Assembly (NCBI GenBank): GCA_045658305.1
Contig: JAZOUT010000087.1
Span: 1-64,000, forward strand
Reading direction: 5' to 3'
Length of the DNA: 64,000 bases
From: Aphodosoma sp045658305
Lineage (GTDB): Bacteria; Bacteroidota; Bacteroidia; Bacteroidales; Paludibacteraceae
The position numbers were made by a program, and so were the translations under genes. Of the stretch, positions 1-10,063 are shown piece after piece (within the stretch, counting starts at the first letter, position 1; each line of letters begins with the position of its first letter). The notes beneath the pieces are model-generated. The model did not search any database, had not been told where the DNA came from, and saw nothing but the letters and a program-made list of their open reading frames with translations.

Positions 1-3000
1 ACCTATTGCATTGAAGACCTCAACAACCATACCATCACGTTCTTCCGCTGTAAATTCTGCATTGATATACAATGTTCCATTTACTGCTACTGGGTTAGGT
101 ACCATTACCAAATCACTCGAATTTACATTATCTACAGATACACCTGGATCTACTACCAATGTGTGAATTATAACCTCTTCACAATTTTCTGTTTCCACTA
201 CAATTGTATCTACATATGTACCTGGTCGTGTTGATTTGTCATAGTACAATCCTTGATATTCGTATGGAAGATCATCTGTAGTTATTTTGAATTCCACGCG
301 AGTAGTATCACCACTAAGTACTGTGAGGTTCAATGTGATTGTCGAGTCACAACCATCTACCGATTTCAAATCTTGTGTATAAACACCTGTTGAACTCAAG
401 TTTGTGAATCCATTTTCATTATAAACTTCACCTGCACAGATTGTTGCTTCGATTGATTGACGATAGTCTGGCAATACGGTTGCTGTAAGCATTACTACTG
501 AGTCTCCGCCTTCTACTGATTTGAAGGTCTCTACATATTCGCCTGATGTAGTAATTGTTTGACTACCGAATACGTATGAGTCTCCGAAACAGATATTGAC
601 AAATGCCTCTGTTGTTGTGTTATCAAGAACTTTGAGATTCAAAATCACAAGTGAGTCACAACCATCTACTGATTTCAACACAAGTTCATATTCTCCTTCT
701 TCTGTCAAACCACGGAAACCTTCACTGCTATACTCTTCGCCTTCTTTAATTACAGCATTGATTTCTTTCTTGTATTCTGGCAACATTGTTGCATGAAGGG
801 TTACAAGTGAATCACATCCATCTAATGTCTTGAACATCTCTTCATATTTTCCTGTTGCTGAAATTGTTTGTGAACCGAATGTATAGGTATCACCGAAGCA
901 AATATTTACATATTGTTCTGTTCTAATAACATCAGCAACTGAAAGTGCAAGTGTTACGATTGAGTCACAGCCTGTCAATACTGAAACCAATGTATCTACA
1001 TAAATACCTGTGCGGTCATATTCTTTTCCATTGAAAGAATATTTAGTTCCCCAACATATTGTATCAACAATAGTTGTTGTTTGAGGTTCTATTACATTCA
1101 ATGCAAGTGTTACGATAGAGTCACAACCATTTTTAGAAGTGAATTTTTGTCTATAAACACCTGTTTGCATCAAACCTGTGAAACCATTTTCGTTGTAAAC
1201 ATTACCAGCACAGATTGCAGCATCAATATCAGTTTCAGGAGCATCAGCTACATTGAGGTTCAATACGAGCAATGTATCAGAATTTTCTGAATTAAGTTGC
1301 CATTTAGAGAATTTGTTTTCACCAAGTTTAGTGTTGCTTGACAATACAAAGAAGTCGTTGTCTTCGAAGTCGCAGAACTCACATGTTGTAGCTTGATACT
1401 CTTTAGTTGCATACTTGTTAATATGAACATTGTCAAGGTGAGCATCAATAGCTTGAGTACCACCATAGTAGAAGAGAACTTGAATATTTTTACCTTTATA
1501 TTTATTCAAATCAATAGAATATTCTTTACCGCGATGAGGTATTTCAAGGAAATTATATTCAGGGTTCATCATAGAAGCATTAGACTTCCATAAAGTAACA
1601 TCTTCACGATTATAATAATAACCTTTTTCAGTATCGACAATCACTACCGCAAATATCATAATAGTATCACCTACCGACATTGAGAAATCGACTGGATTAT
1701 TATTGCCTTTTTCGGTCAATCCCAAGTCGAATGACAAGTGTTGGTCAGCTGTTTCGTCCAATTCGATTACTGGAGATATTGCCCACATCATAGATGTCGA
1801 ACTTGTAGTAGAAGTAGTTGCAACCATGTGTTTTGATGCAAATTTACCATCTGCGAACAATGCTGGTTTAAGTTTCCAACCCCAAGTATTTCCCGAACCA
1901 GGAACACCTGGAGAAACTATAGTTGAACCCTTAACGAAATTATCAAAAGAAGGGTTGAATGAGTGCAACCAATTTGCTGGGTAATGAGTTGGTTCCTCTG
2001 CAAATTCACTATCATAGCAAACACCTGTTGGAGTTACAAACTCTATAGTACGAGAATAAACAGATTTATCCAAATCAGAGCAGAGTACTCTTGCTCTCAA
2101 ATAATATTCAGTAAGTGGTTGCAAACCTGTCACTGTAAATGGATTGGTATTGAATGTATCGCGCGATACAACATTTGCAAAGTTTTCGTCAGTAGCTACC
2201 TCAACCTCAACAGTAGGAACACCTTCATAAGCATAACTTATAGTAATAAGAGATTCTCCCACTTTATCAATCTTCATCATCTCAGGAGCTGGACATTCAG
2301 GAATTTCTTCAACTGAGATATCGTCGAGATACATGTGGAGATTTTTCAATGCAGTTGTAGTACCATAATGCTCGTAACGGAATGCAATATATTTACCTTT
2401 AGCATTTGCCAACGAAACAACAGCACGGTGCCAACCTTTATCGCCACTAGGGTCTTTTTGTTTGAGGTTTTGTGAAGAAGAATAATCAGTACCGCGATAA
2501 GGATATTGAACTGTATCGAGAGGCACAAATGTAGTTGCATCGTTAGGGTCTGTCATAGTTCCGACAGTAATCTGACGAGATTGGTTGTCGAGAGCCATAG
2601 TCGAAGAGAACTGACCAGGATAATAATTTGTGATATACTCAACTGTTGCAGATGCTTCATATGAAGCAAAACCTCTCATATGGAATACCAAACGTTTATT
2701 TTCGAAATCGCCAGCATAAGGCAATGCAACTGTAGCACCAGCAACGCTAGTTGATCTTGAGCCAAACCACAACGAACGTTTACCTGTGCGACCATATTTA
2801 TAAAGGCTTCCATTTCTAAGTGAATCTTGTGCTATTTGAGGTTGGTAAGCAGCATAAGATTTAGAGAATTTAGCTATACTTGATGTAGAAGTAGTAGAGC
2901 GAGTCAACCATTTATGGAACAAAGTAGTGACGTTGTTATAAGTTTTATCACCATTAAATTCCCACATATGGCCATCAGTATAAGAAGGATAATATACCAA

Positions 3001-6000
3001 ATCTTCTTCTTCGAAACTGAATACATAACCAGTAGGAACAGAAAGATCGGTAGTAAACTCTACAGGATTAGCCCAGAAGTTATACTGGCCTGAACAAGTA
3101 GGACGAACATAAACATAATATTTTGTAGCATCCGCCAAACCTGTAATAGTAGTTTTAGTAGTAGAAGCAGTTCCAACATAAGCTTTTTGAGCATCAGTTG
3201 CAGTGTTAGGGTCTACTTTGTCATTAAGCACAACCACATCGTAGCTTGTCACTGTATTGTCAGCACAATTCCAGCTCAAAGAGACCGAATTAGTTGAGAA
3301 ACTATCTACTTTCACATCAGTTACATAAGGACACTCGCTCTTAACGATAGACAAGTTGTCGATAACCGCAGCACGATAACCGTCAGTTGCAGTCTCAGCT
3401 TTAGTACCACCATAGAATAAGAACATGAGCATATAAGTACCAGCCAACTCTTCTGTGATTGTCACATTAGCAGTTTGGTGTTGCCATTGTTGTTCGAGAG
3501 GCAAAGACAAGTCAGTACCACATAAAGCACCATGAGTTTTTTCGCCAAAAGTGTGATAAACAGACAAATCAAACCAATCAGTAGGTATGTTTGACACAAG
3601 AGGATCGATGTATGATATTGATATAGTACGTCCTTCTTGAGTTTTGAAGCCAGTACCCGATGTCATAGTTACAGTTGAAGGCACCAAAAGAACACGGCAA
3701 AGGTTGCTTTCGAACATAGCTTGAGAAGTAGTAAGCCTTGGCTTACCAGGAGCAATCCAATCGTAAGAGAACTGATAATTACCAGCTTCGAGTGTAATAT
3801 AGCGATAAGTATTTACACCACCAGTTTTGTTATCAGAAGTAGCATTAGTTCCATCATTGTAAGAGTAATAGAGGGCATTGTCAGTTGAATTTTTCTTGTC
3901 AGCAACAAGACTATCTACGTCGACACCCATATACCAGCCACGAGAAGATGATCTTTTATGTTTCCAATTTGCATTTTCAACAGCATCGCTAAAGTCGTTG
4001 TTGTAAGGGAATTCAGAAATGAGCGATGGCAATGTTGTGTATTTTCCAACATATACCCACTTAGATGCATCTTGCTCAGTACATAATGCTCTCACATACA
4101 CATCGTATGGCACTTCAGAATATAAAGAGTCAATCTTAAATTGAGTGCCAGTGAATGAGAGTGTTTTAGCACTAGGATGTATTGCGTTAGTATTAAGATC
4201 TTCTAATAAGCCCGCCATAGCATATACAGCCTCATATCCAATAGCTCCATCATGAGTGAATGACAATTCAATAGAACGGTCGGTGATGTTTTCAGTTACA
4301 AATGAATTTGGCACGTAACAAGAAGGGATATAATCCACCACAACATTATCAATATAGATTACTGTATATGGATATTGAGGATAGATTGTTGCAGTAAGAT
4401 TTGCATCGACCTTAAATCCAATGTGTTTAGAATTGCCAGTATATTTAGACAAATCTATTCTGAAATAAGCCCAATTAGCTCTCATTTCAGGTGTAATTAT
4501 AATAGTATCGAGAGGCTCGAATGTAGCTTCGATATTGTTAGGATCGCTAACGAAACCGACAATAAATGGTAGAGGTTGATCAGGGAAAGATGAAACAGGA
4601 GCAGAAGTGTAAGCTCTAAATTCTAAGTAACAATCGCTTAGTTTATCAACTTTCAACTTAGGAGTTACCAAATAAGTGCGAGTTGAGCCAGTGTTATTTC
4701 CTATCAAATAAGCACTATATTTACCACCTGTCACTGAAGAAGCAGAAAGGGTTGGATAAGTTTTCAATTGAGATTCACTTTGAACATAATAGCCATACCA
4801 ATCGTGAGGCAATGCTCCATAAGAAGCAGAATAAGGATTGCTTTCAAAATCATCTTTGAAAGGAATGCTTCTCTCTAATGAATCGGCAGGATATGCAGAA
4901 AGCACGAGTTTCCAATCTTGACATGTGTTATCTACAGTAGAACGAGCAAAGAAGAAGTACTCTTTGTGATTTTGCAAGCCATCGATAGTAATAATATTAG
5001 ATGTACCAACTTCAGATGGATAAGTATTCAATGTATCGTTGTTGAAATCATTGTTAGTTGTAGTTGCACTTGTAGAAACTTTAACTTCGTAAGAAGCAGG
5101 AGCCTCATCAAATTTGATAGTAACCGAAGAAGGAGTTACTGCCTCTACATGACCTTTGAAACGAGGGCAACTATCAATTAATTCAAGTGAGATATCATCA
5201 AGATAAATATTATTACGAACATCAAAGTTGCTATAGAATGCTACAAATTTACCTGTATCGCCATTAAGGTCACATACATATTTGTCTAAATAAACCTCAT
5301 ATGGATAAGGACTGTAGTGTATATTCTCTATAGTTTCGATTGGTGTGAATGTCGACATGTCGTAAGGGTTTGTAACCACACCAACAATAACAGAGCGAGC
5401 ATAGTCGTTTGAACCAGAACCTGTGTACATGTAAGATGTGGTAGTAAACGCTTTAAACATAACTTTGTATTTGTTGATATTGTCGATATCCATACTTGGT
5501 GTAACAATATATGTACCATTGATGTTTGGTTGACCTGTTGTCAACACAGCACCATTGGTAGAAGAGAGCAACAATACTTGACCATAGTTACTAAGCGATA
5601 CTACTTTAACATAATTTACGAGAGTATTGGTTGATTGGTATACACCACTTGTTTTTCCAGCAAACCAGCAATCAGGAATTTGACCAGATGTATCATCTGT
5701 GAAATTAGCAAAGAATGTTTCTGGCGATGTTGCAGGACAGTAAGTACTGAATGTATAAGCGTCAGAGTAGTCGGTGTAGATACCTGAACAGAACGACTTC
5801 ATATAGACATAATATTCTTTATTAATTGTGAGTTCTGTTAGTTTATAATTTTTAGCACCAACGATAGTATCGACAGAGATAATAGATGCAGCATGAGCAA
5901 AGTTAGGCAAATTACCTGCTACGTAATCATCCAAATCAATCAAATCAGTGAATGCCAATGCTTTGTCAGTTACAATAGAGATAAACTCATTAGCATCTGA

Positions 6001-9000
6001 TTTCCAATTGAGTTGAGCCGAATTAGGAGTTACGTCAGAAGCGTAGATATCGTAAGGGATATCGCATGGAGCAGCAATATTAACCTCGATATTGTCGATA
6101 TAAACACTATCGGTATTAGTACCACAAATATATTCGCTACCCTTTTCAGGAGAAGATGTATACTTATCTGTTTCGCGGATAGCGATGTGTTTACCATTGC
6201 CTGTGTAGTCATCGAATTTAACAAGAATACGTTCCCAAGTTTTTTCTTTCGAAGGTTTAACAAGAGCAACTTGTTCGAATGTATTAATATCCATAGGGTC
6301 GGTCATAACACCAACTGCAAGCTCTTGAGCATTCCAATAAGTCGAAGAATTCTTCAAAGAATAGAGACGGAATGTGATTTGCAAAGAATCGATAGGTTTA
6401 TCGAGTTGAGGCAAAGCCACATAGTAGCGACTAGAAGAATTATATTTTTTGCAGACAGGCAAAGAATTTTCGCCATTGTAAGCAACAGAATTAGTTACGT
6501 ATGGATAGTAATATTTGTTTTTGTAGTTACTTGTTGCATTAGGAATGTTACGAGTCCATTGTTTTGTAATCATACATTCTACAGCAAAACCATCCCAAAC
6601 GTTGCTACCAATAGCAGTAACATCATCGAAATCTTGAGTATAAGGCACAGAGTGAACTGCAGGACAGAAAGTTTCGAACGAATTAGGCATAGTCCAATCG
6701 GCAGCAACACCACCACATACTGGTTGCAACCAGTAGTAATATGTTTGGTTAGGATATTGCAAGCCTGTGACTACGGCTTTAGGCTCAGTTACTTTACCTT
6801 CGAATGCAAATTCGAAATCTTCGTTTATACCAAATTGATTTTTATCATATTCGGTAGTAGCCACTTTGACATTCCATTCTGTAACACCATTAGCAGCCCA
6901 TGTGATTGTAGCTTTAGAAGGGTCGTTTACATCAACCTCAGCAGCAATTTCAGATGGAGATTTGCAATCTACAGATTTAGCAAATGTCACATTGTCGACA
7001 TGGATTTTGTTGGTATAAGTAGTTACGCTTGTGTGAGTATATTCAAACTCATTTACTTTAATAGCAAAGAAATTACCTTTAGCCTCTGGATACAAAGAGA
7101 AGTCATATTCATAGTAAGTATACTCTTCGAAGCTTGGTTCGATTGTGTCGATAGCGATGAACGAATTGATATCGTTGGCATCGGTCATAATACCAATAGC
7201 TGCTTTCGATTTATAATTGTTTTGGTTTGAAGCAGAATTTGGGTCTAGACTTTTAGAAGACATACGACCAACTGCATAGAACGAAACTTTAGTTTTCGAC
7301 ATATCCACCTCAGGGAATACTGCAATAGTAGTAGCTTTGTAAGGCCAATAACAACCAATTTGGAAATCAGTTTTACTAATAGGCTCAGCCATACGATAGC
7401 TAGCACCAGCCCAGTCGAGAGAGTCGACAAGTTTGAATGTAGATGAAAGATATGTACAGAGAGGTTTAATTACCTTAGGTAGAGTAACAGATGAAGAAGA
7501 ATAGCCGTTTATATCAAGAGATACTTTAGAGATATTTTCGAAATCCATTACATAAGGCAATGTATTGTAATCTAAACGAGAAGGCATTTCGACGTAACGA
7601 GGATAATTCCATCTGCCTTTTTTGTCGCCTTTGACACCACGAACATAAACATAATATCTTGAATCAGGAGTTAAATCTTCGATAGAACCCAAGTCAGAGA
7701 TGTTATGTTTAGAGTAATAACCTAAAGTATCAGGGAAATCGCTATCACGATCGATTGTATATTCAGATGAAGTGAGGATAATTTCGTAAGAATCGAAAGT
7801 TTGTTCGAAATCGAATTTCATTGTAGATGCAGTAGGCATCATGATGTCGAATTGAACATTTTCTTTTTCGTCGCGAGGTTCGATGATGAGATTTTCGATA
7901 GTAAAGTGGTTTGATTTCGAGAAATCAGACATGAACGCGATATATTTACCATCGCCAGTATAGTCTTCGAACGTAACAGTGAAATCTTCGTAAATGTAAG
8001 GACGGTCGTTGATGATAGTTTTAACTGGAACGAAAGTTGAGCGGTCTTCAGGGTCGGTCATAACACCAACTATGATACCAAATTGGTCTGCTACATAACG
8101 ATTATAAATGAAAGATTCGAAAGAAATTTGCAAATCTTTTATATTACCTTTGATTTCAGGAGTTGCAGCATAAGCCCAAACGCCAGCAGGCAAAGAACCT
8201 GAATAACATTGAGGTGTTAGTTTGCCACTTGATAAATAGTAAGTAAATACCATACTTGCAGTACCATTGTAAGAGCCACCATATTTCCAGTCAGAACCAT
8301 AGGCATTTACATAAGGTTTGTACTCTGGAGAAGATGCAGCATAATACCAACCATCAAGAAATGCTAATTGACCTTTTTTAGAATCGTCGGCTGGGAGGTC
8401 GAAAGTAATAGTATCAGGAATATTAAAGATGTTGGCTGTTTTAAATTCGATAGAAGCCCATCCTGAGATTTCGTGTTCGCATTGAGATCTTACATAGCAA
8501 TAGTATTTTGTGCCTTGGGTAAGACCCTCGAAATCCATAGAAACGCCATCAGTTGTAGTATCGCAAACCAATTCAGTTGCTGATGATTCGAGTTCGGCTG
8601 CAGAGAGCGTATCTTTTGAAAGTTTTACATAGAAATACTCAGCATCGAACGAACCCATCCAGTTAACTGTGATAGAGTTGTTAGTTACGTTTGATGTGTA
8701 AAGATCTTCTGGGTTGAAACAGCTTGGAGTAGAACGGATGATAACATCGTCGATAACAACACCACGACCCAAGTTATCTGCAGCTTCGAATGCAATTTGG
8801 CAATAAGAAGCAGAAGGCAAGAAGATCGTGTCGCGTTGCCATCTTGCGATGTAGTTGTCGTAAGCTGTCAAAGTTTTCCACTCGCCATCGGCTGATGTAC
8901 GACACAATACGCGAAGAGAGTCGAAGTCGCCACTCCACTTGTCTTGAGCGTGAGAGAAAACAAGGATAGGTTGGAACAAAGAAGCCACCTCAACAGGAGG

Positions 9001-9285
9001 TAATACTAAACGAGTAACTGCTTTGTTAGTCACGCCTGAAGTGTTGCGGAAAGCAACACGTGCAAGACTGTCGGCAGCACCATTAGGATAGGTGAGATTT
9101 TGACTCTCTACTACCCAATTGACTTGACCAGAAACATTTTCTTGTTTCCAGTCGGCTGGAATACCTTTTTCGAAACTTTCGTCAATACGGATACCATAAG
9201 CAGGGTCGACATACTGAGCGAAAAGAGCGAAAGGCAAAAAGAGCATTGCTATAAAAGCAATCATTTTTTGAAAATCTCTTTTCAT
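1..9285 (-). CDS. Giant type IX secreted adhesin-like protein (C-terminus cut by window edge)
   Basis: The frame is open from the ATG at 9285 to base 1 (3095 codons). It starts with a signal peptide (MKRDFQKMIAFIAMLFLPFALFAQ-type, residues 1-24). Eight fibronectin-III-like modules, each beginning near a CxxP or similar motif (around 8720, 7870, 6980, 6080, 5180, 4320, 3330 and 2300), alternate with jelly-roll domains of the MAM/cleaved-adhesin kind. Bases 1-1300 encode about six 50-residue repeats ending in CDSxxTLxLTV. The last readable residues (VEVFNAIG) match the start of the type IX sorting tail of the neighbouring paralogue, so only a few dozen codons should be missing. By family, such proteins are exported by the type IX system and displayed on the surface or released; an adhesive role is inferred. 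A TAnnTTTG element lies upstream at 9527. Confidence 0.88.
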   Translation of the reverse strand, partial: MKRDFQKMIAFIAMLFLPFALFAQYVDPAYGIRIDESFEKGIPADWKQENVSGQVNWVVESQNLTYPNGAADSLARVAFRNTSGVTNKAVTRLVLPPVEVASLFQPILVFSHAQDKWSGDFDSLRVLCRTSADGEWKTLTAYDNYIARWQRDTIFLPSASYCQIAFEAADNLGRGVVIDDVIIRSTPSCFNPEDLYTSNVTNNSITVNWMGSFDAEYFYVKLSKDTLSAAELESSATELVCDTTTDGVSMDFEGLTQGTKYYCYVRSQCEHEISGWASIEFKTANIFNIPDTITFDLPADDSKKGQLAFLDGWYYAASSPEYKPYVNAYGSDWKYGGSYNGTASMVFTYYLSSGKLTPQCYSGSLPAGVWAYAATPEIKGNIKDLQISFESFIYNRYVADQFGIIVGVMTDPEDRSTFVPVKTIINDRPYIYEDFTVTFEDYTGDGKYIAFMSDFSKSNHFTIENLIIEPRDEKENVQFDIMMPTASTMKFDFEQTFDSYEIILTSSEYTIDRDSDFPDTLGYYSKHNISDLGSIEDLTPDSRYYVYVRGVKGDKKGRWNYPRYVEMPSRLDYNTLPYVMDFENISKVSLDINGYSSSSVTLPKVIKPLCTYLSSTFKLVDSLDWAGASYRMAEPISKTDFQIGCYWPYKATTIAVFPEVDMSKTKVSFYAVGRMSSKSLDPNSASNQNNYKSKAAIGIMTDANDINSFIAIDTIEPSFEEYTYYEYDFSLYPEAKGNFFAIKVNEFEYTHTSVTTYTNKIHVDNVTFAKSVDCKSPSEIAAEVDVNDPSKATITWAANGVTEWNVKVATTEYDKNQFGINEDFEFAFEGKVTEPKAVVTGLQYPNQTYYYWLQPVCGGVAADWTMPNSFETFCPAVHSVPYTQDFDDVTAIGSNVWDGFAVECMITKQWTRNIPNATSNYKNKYYYPYVTNSVAYNGENSLPVCKKYNSSSRYYVALPQLDKPIDSLQITFRLYSLKNSSTYWNAQELAVGVMTDPMDINTFEQVALVKPSKEKTWERILVKFDDYTGNGKHIAIRETDKYTSSPEKGSEYICGTNTDSVYIDNIEVNIAAPCDIPYDIYASDVTPNSAQLNWKSDANEFISIVTDKALAFTDLIDLDDYVAGNLPNFAHAASIISVDTIVGAKNYKLTELTINKEYYVYMKSFCSGIYTDYSDAYTFSTYCPATSPETFFANFTDDTSGQIPDCWFAGKTSGVYQSTNTLVNYVKVVSLSNYGQVLLLSSTNGAVLTTGQPNINGTYIVTPSMDIDNINKYKVMFKAFTTTSYMYTGSGSNDYARSVIVGVVTNPYDMSTFTPIETIENIHYSPYPYEVYLDKYVCDLNGDTGKFVAFYSNFDVRNNIYLDDISLELIDSCPRFKGHVEAVTPSSVTIKFDEAPASYEVKVSTSATTTNNDFNNDTLNTYPSEVGTSNIITIDGLQNHKEYFFFARSTVDNTCQDWKLVLSAYPADSLERSIPFKDDFESNPYSASYGALPHDWYGYYVQSESQLKTYPTLSASSVTGGKYSAYLIGNNTGSTRTYLVTPKLKVDKLSDCYLEFRAYTSAPVSSFPDQPLPFIVGFVSDPNNIEATFEPLDTIIITPEMRANWAYFRIDLSKYTGNSKHIGFKVDANLTATIYPQYPYTVIYIDNVVVDYIPSCYVPNSFVTENITDRSIELSFTHDGAIGYEAVYAMAGLLEDLNTNAIHPSAKTLSFTGTQFKIDSLYSEVPYDVYVRALCTEQDASKWVYVGKYTTLPSLISEFPYNNDFSDAVENANWKHKRSSSRGWYMGVDVDSLVADKKNSTDNALYYSYNDGTNATSDNKTGGVNTYRYITLEAGNYQFSYDWIAPGKPRLTTSQAMFESNLCRVLLVPSTVTMTSGTGFKTQEGRTISISYIDPLVSNIPTDWFDLSVYHTFGEKTHGALCGTDLSLPLEQQWQHQTANVTITEELAGTYMLMFLFYGGTKAETATDGYRAAVIDNLSIVKSECPYVTDVKVDSFSTNSVSLSWNCADNTVTSYDVVVLNDKVDPNTATDAQKAYVGTASTTKTTITGLADATKYYVYVRPTCSGQYNFWANPVEFTTDLSVPTGYVFSFEEEDLVYYPSYTDGHMWEFNGDKTYNNVTTLFHKWLTRSTTSTSSIAKFSKSYAAYQPQIAQDSLRNGSLYKYGRTGKRSLWFGSRSTSVAGATVALPYAGDFENKRLVFHMRGFASYEASATVEYITNYYPGQFSSTMALDNQSRQITVGTMTDPNDATTFVPLDTVQYPYRGTDYSSSQNLKQKDPSGDKGWHRAVVSLANAKGKYIAFRYEHYGTTTALKNLHMYLDDISVEEIPECPAPEMMKIDKVGESLITISYAYEGVPTVEVEVATDENFANVVSRDTFNTNPFTVTGLQPLTEYYLRARVLCSDLDKSVYSRTIEFVTPTGVCYDSEFAEEPTHYPANWLHSFNPSFDNFVKGSTIVSPGVPGSGNTWGWKLKPALFADGKFASKHMVATTSTTSSTSMMWAISPVIELDETADQHLSFDLGLTEKGNNNPVDFSMSVGDTIMIFAVVIVDTEKGYYYNREDVTLWKSNASMMNPEYNFLEIPHRGKEYSIDLNKYKGKNIQVLFYYGGTQAIDAHLDNVHINKYATKEYQATTCEFCDFEDNDFFVLSSNTKLGENKFSKWQLNSENSDTLLVLNLNVADAPETDIDAAICAGNVYNENGFTGLMQTGVYRQKFTSKNGCDSIVTLALNVIEPQTTTIVDTICWGTKYSFNGKEYDRTGIYVDTLVSVLTGCDSIVTLALSVADVIRTEQYVNICFGDTYTFGSQTISATGKYEEMFKTLDGCDSLVTLHATMLPEYKKEINAVIKEGEEYSSEGFRGLTEEGEYELVLKSVDGCDSLVILNLKVLDNTTTEAFVNICFGDSYVFGSQTITTSGEYVETFKSVEGGDSVVMLTATVLPDYRQSIEATICAGEVYNENGFTNLSSTGVYTQDLKSVDGCDSTITLNLTVLSGDTTRVEFKITTDDLPYEYQGLYYDKSTRPGTYVDTIVVETENCEEVIIHTLVVDPGVSVDNVNSSDLVMVPNPVAVNGTLYINAEFTAEERDGMVVEVFNAIG

Positions 9286-9526
9286 AGTTGATAGATTAAG
9301 TTAAACAATGTATTAATAATAAAAAAAATAAGTCCAAAAAGCAAAAAAAATAATAATAAATCACAAATCAACAAATGTCATATACATTATGTATAATGTG
9401 TAAAGCTTTCTTTAATAAGCAAATAACGCCCAATAAACACAACTCACAAAATGAGGGATAAAGATACAAAAATATTCAACAAATTCCAAATTTTATTTTA
9501 CCTATTTTTATTTTATTCTTCAAACA

Positions 9527-9534
9527 CAAAGATA
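9527..9534 (-). promoter_or_regulatory. Candidate TAnnTTTG promoter for the left giant gene
   Basis: The minus strand reads TATCTTTG, a match to the Bacteroidota -7 consensus, 242 bases before the ATG. A near match (TATCTTTA, 9455-9462) with a TTTG about 20 bases upstream is closer and may be the real element. Confidence 0.4.
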
Positions 9535-9831
9535 TAAATAGTAACAATTATAAACCACAATGCGCAATATTTTTATATTTTAAAAGCAAATATAAACATA
9601 TATCTTAATAAAAAGAATTAAAAAATGTAAAATAATAAAAAATGTAACTTTAATAATAAAAAAAAGACAGGTTATCAATCTACAATGTCTATTTTATGTG
9701 AGTTTGATATAATTTTATGGCTCAACGGAAGGCACGGATGATAGAGATTAGCTCTAACGTTTTATATCGAACTGACATTAATTTACCTTAAATTTTCTCA
9801 AACGTTTATCATAGATGATTATACAGATTGT

Positions 9832-9918
9832 TTTATAATATATTTATAGTATGTTTATAGTATATTTATCCTATATTTATAATATATTTATAATATATTT
9901 ATCATATGTTGTAGTATA
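9832..9918 (+). repeat. 11-bp tandem array, locus A
   Basis: Eight consecutive 11-base units of the form TTTATARTATA, with TTTATCCTATA and TTTATCATATG variants, closing with TTGTAGTATA. It is the first of six loci of this family in the window. It is the only one that does not point toward a gene start: the gene on its right ends there. Confidence 0.85.
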
Positions 9919-10008
9919 AGAGAAGTTGGGGTTCTTCGTTAGTTTAATGTGAGTTCGATATATTTTTTTATTGCACACGGATGACACGGATACCAGTTGA
10001 AATAAATA

Positions 10009-10045
10009 AAAAAGGCTGAGTCAGATAATTCTTCTCAGCCTTTTT
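10009..10045 (-). terminator. Rho-independent terminator of the 3518-residue gene
   Basis: GGCTGAG (10014-10020) pairs with CTCAGCC (10034-10040), extended by A/T pairs. A T-run follows on the minus strand, just downstream of the stop at 10064. Confidence 0.85.
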
Positions 10046-10063
10046 ATTTTATGTTATAGTTGA

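Larger units (their letters stand above)
9286..10063. other. Intergenic spacer between the two giant genes
   Basis: No convincing gene. The spacer holds a candidate promoter for the left gene, an 11-bp tandem array (9832-9918) and the terminator of the right gene (10009-10045). The rest is very AT-rich. Confidence 0.7.

Noticed and set aside
6013..7230. Plus-strand frame of 405 codons
   Set aside because: It lies entirely antisense to the giant minus-strand gene, has low-complexity Ile/Phe/Arg-rich content, no family pattern and no promoter. It is a by-product of the codon use of the real gene.
9832..9918. CRISPR array
   Set aside because: The units are 11 bases with no spacers between them and there are no cas genes.
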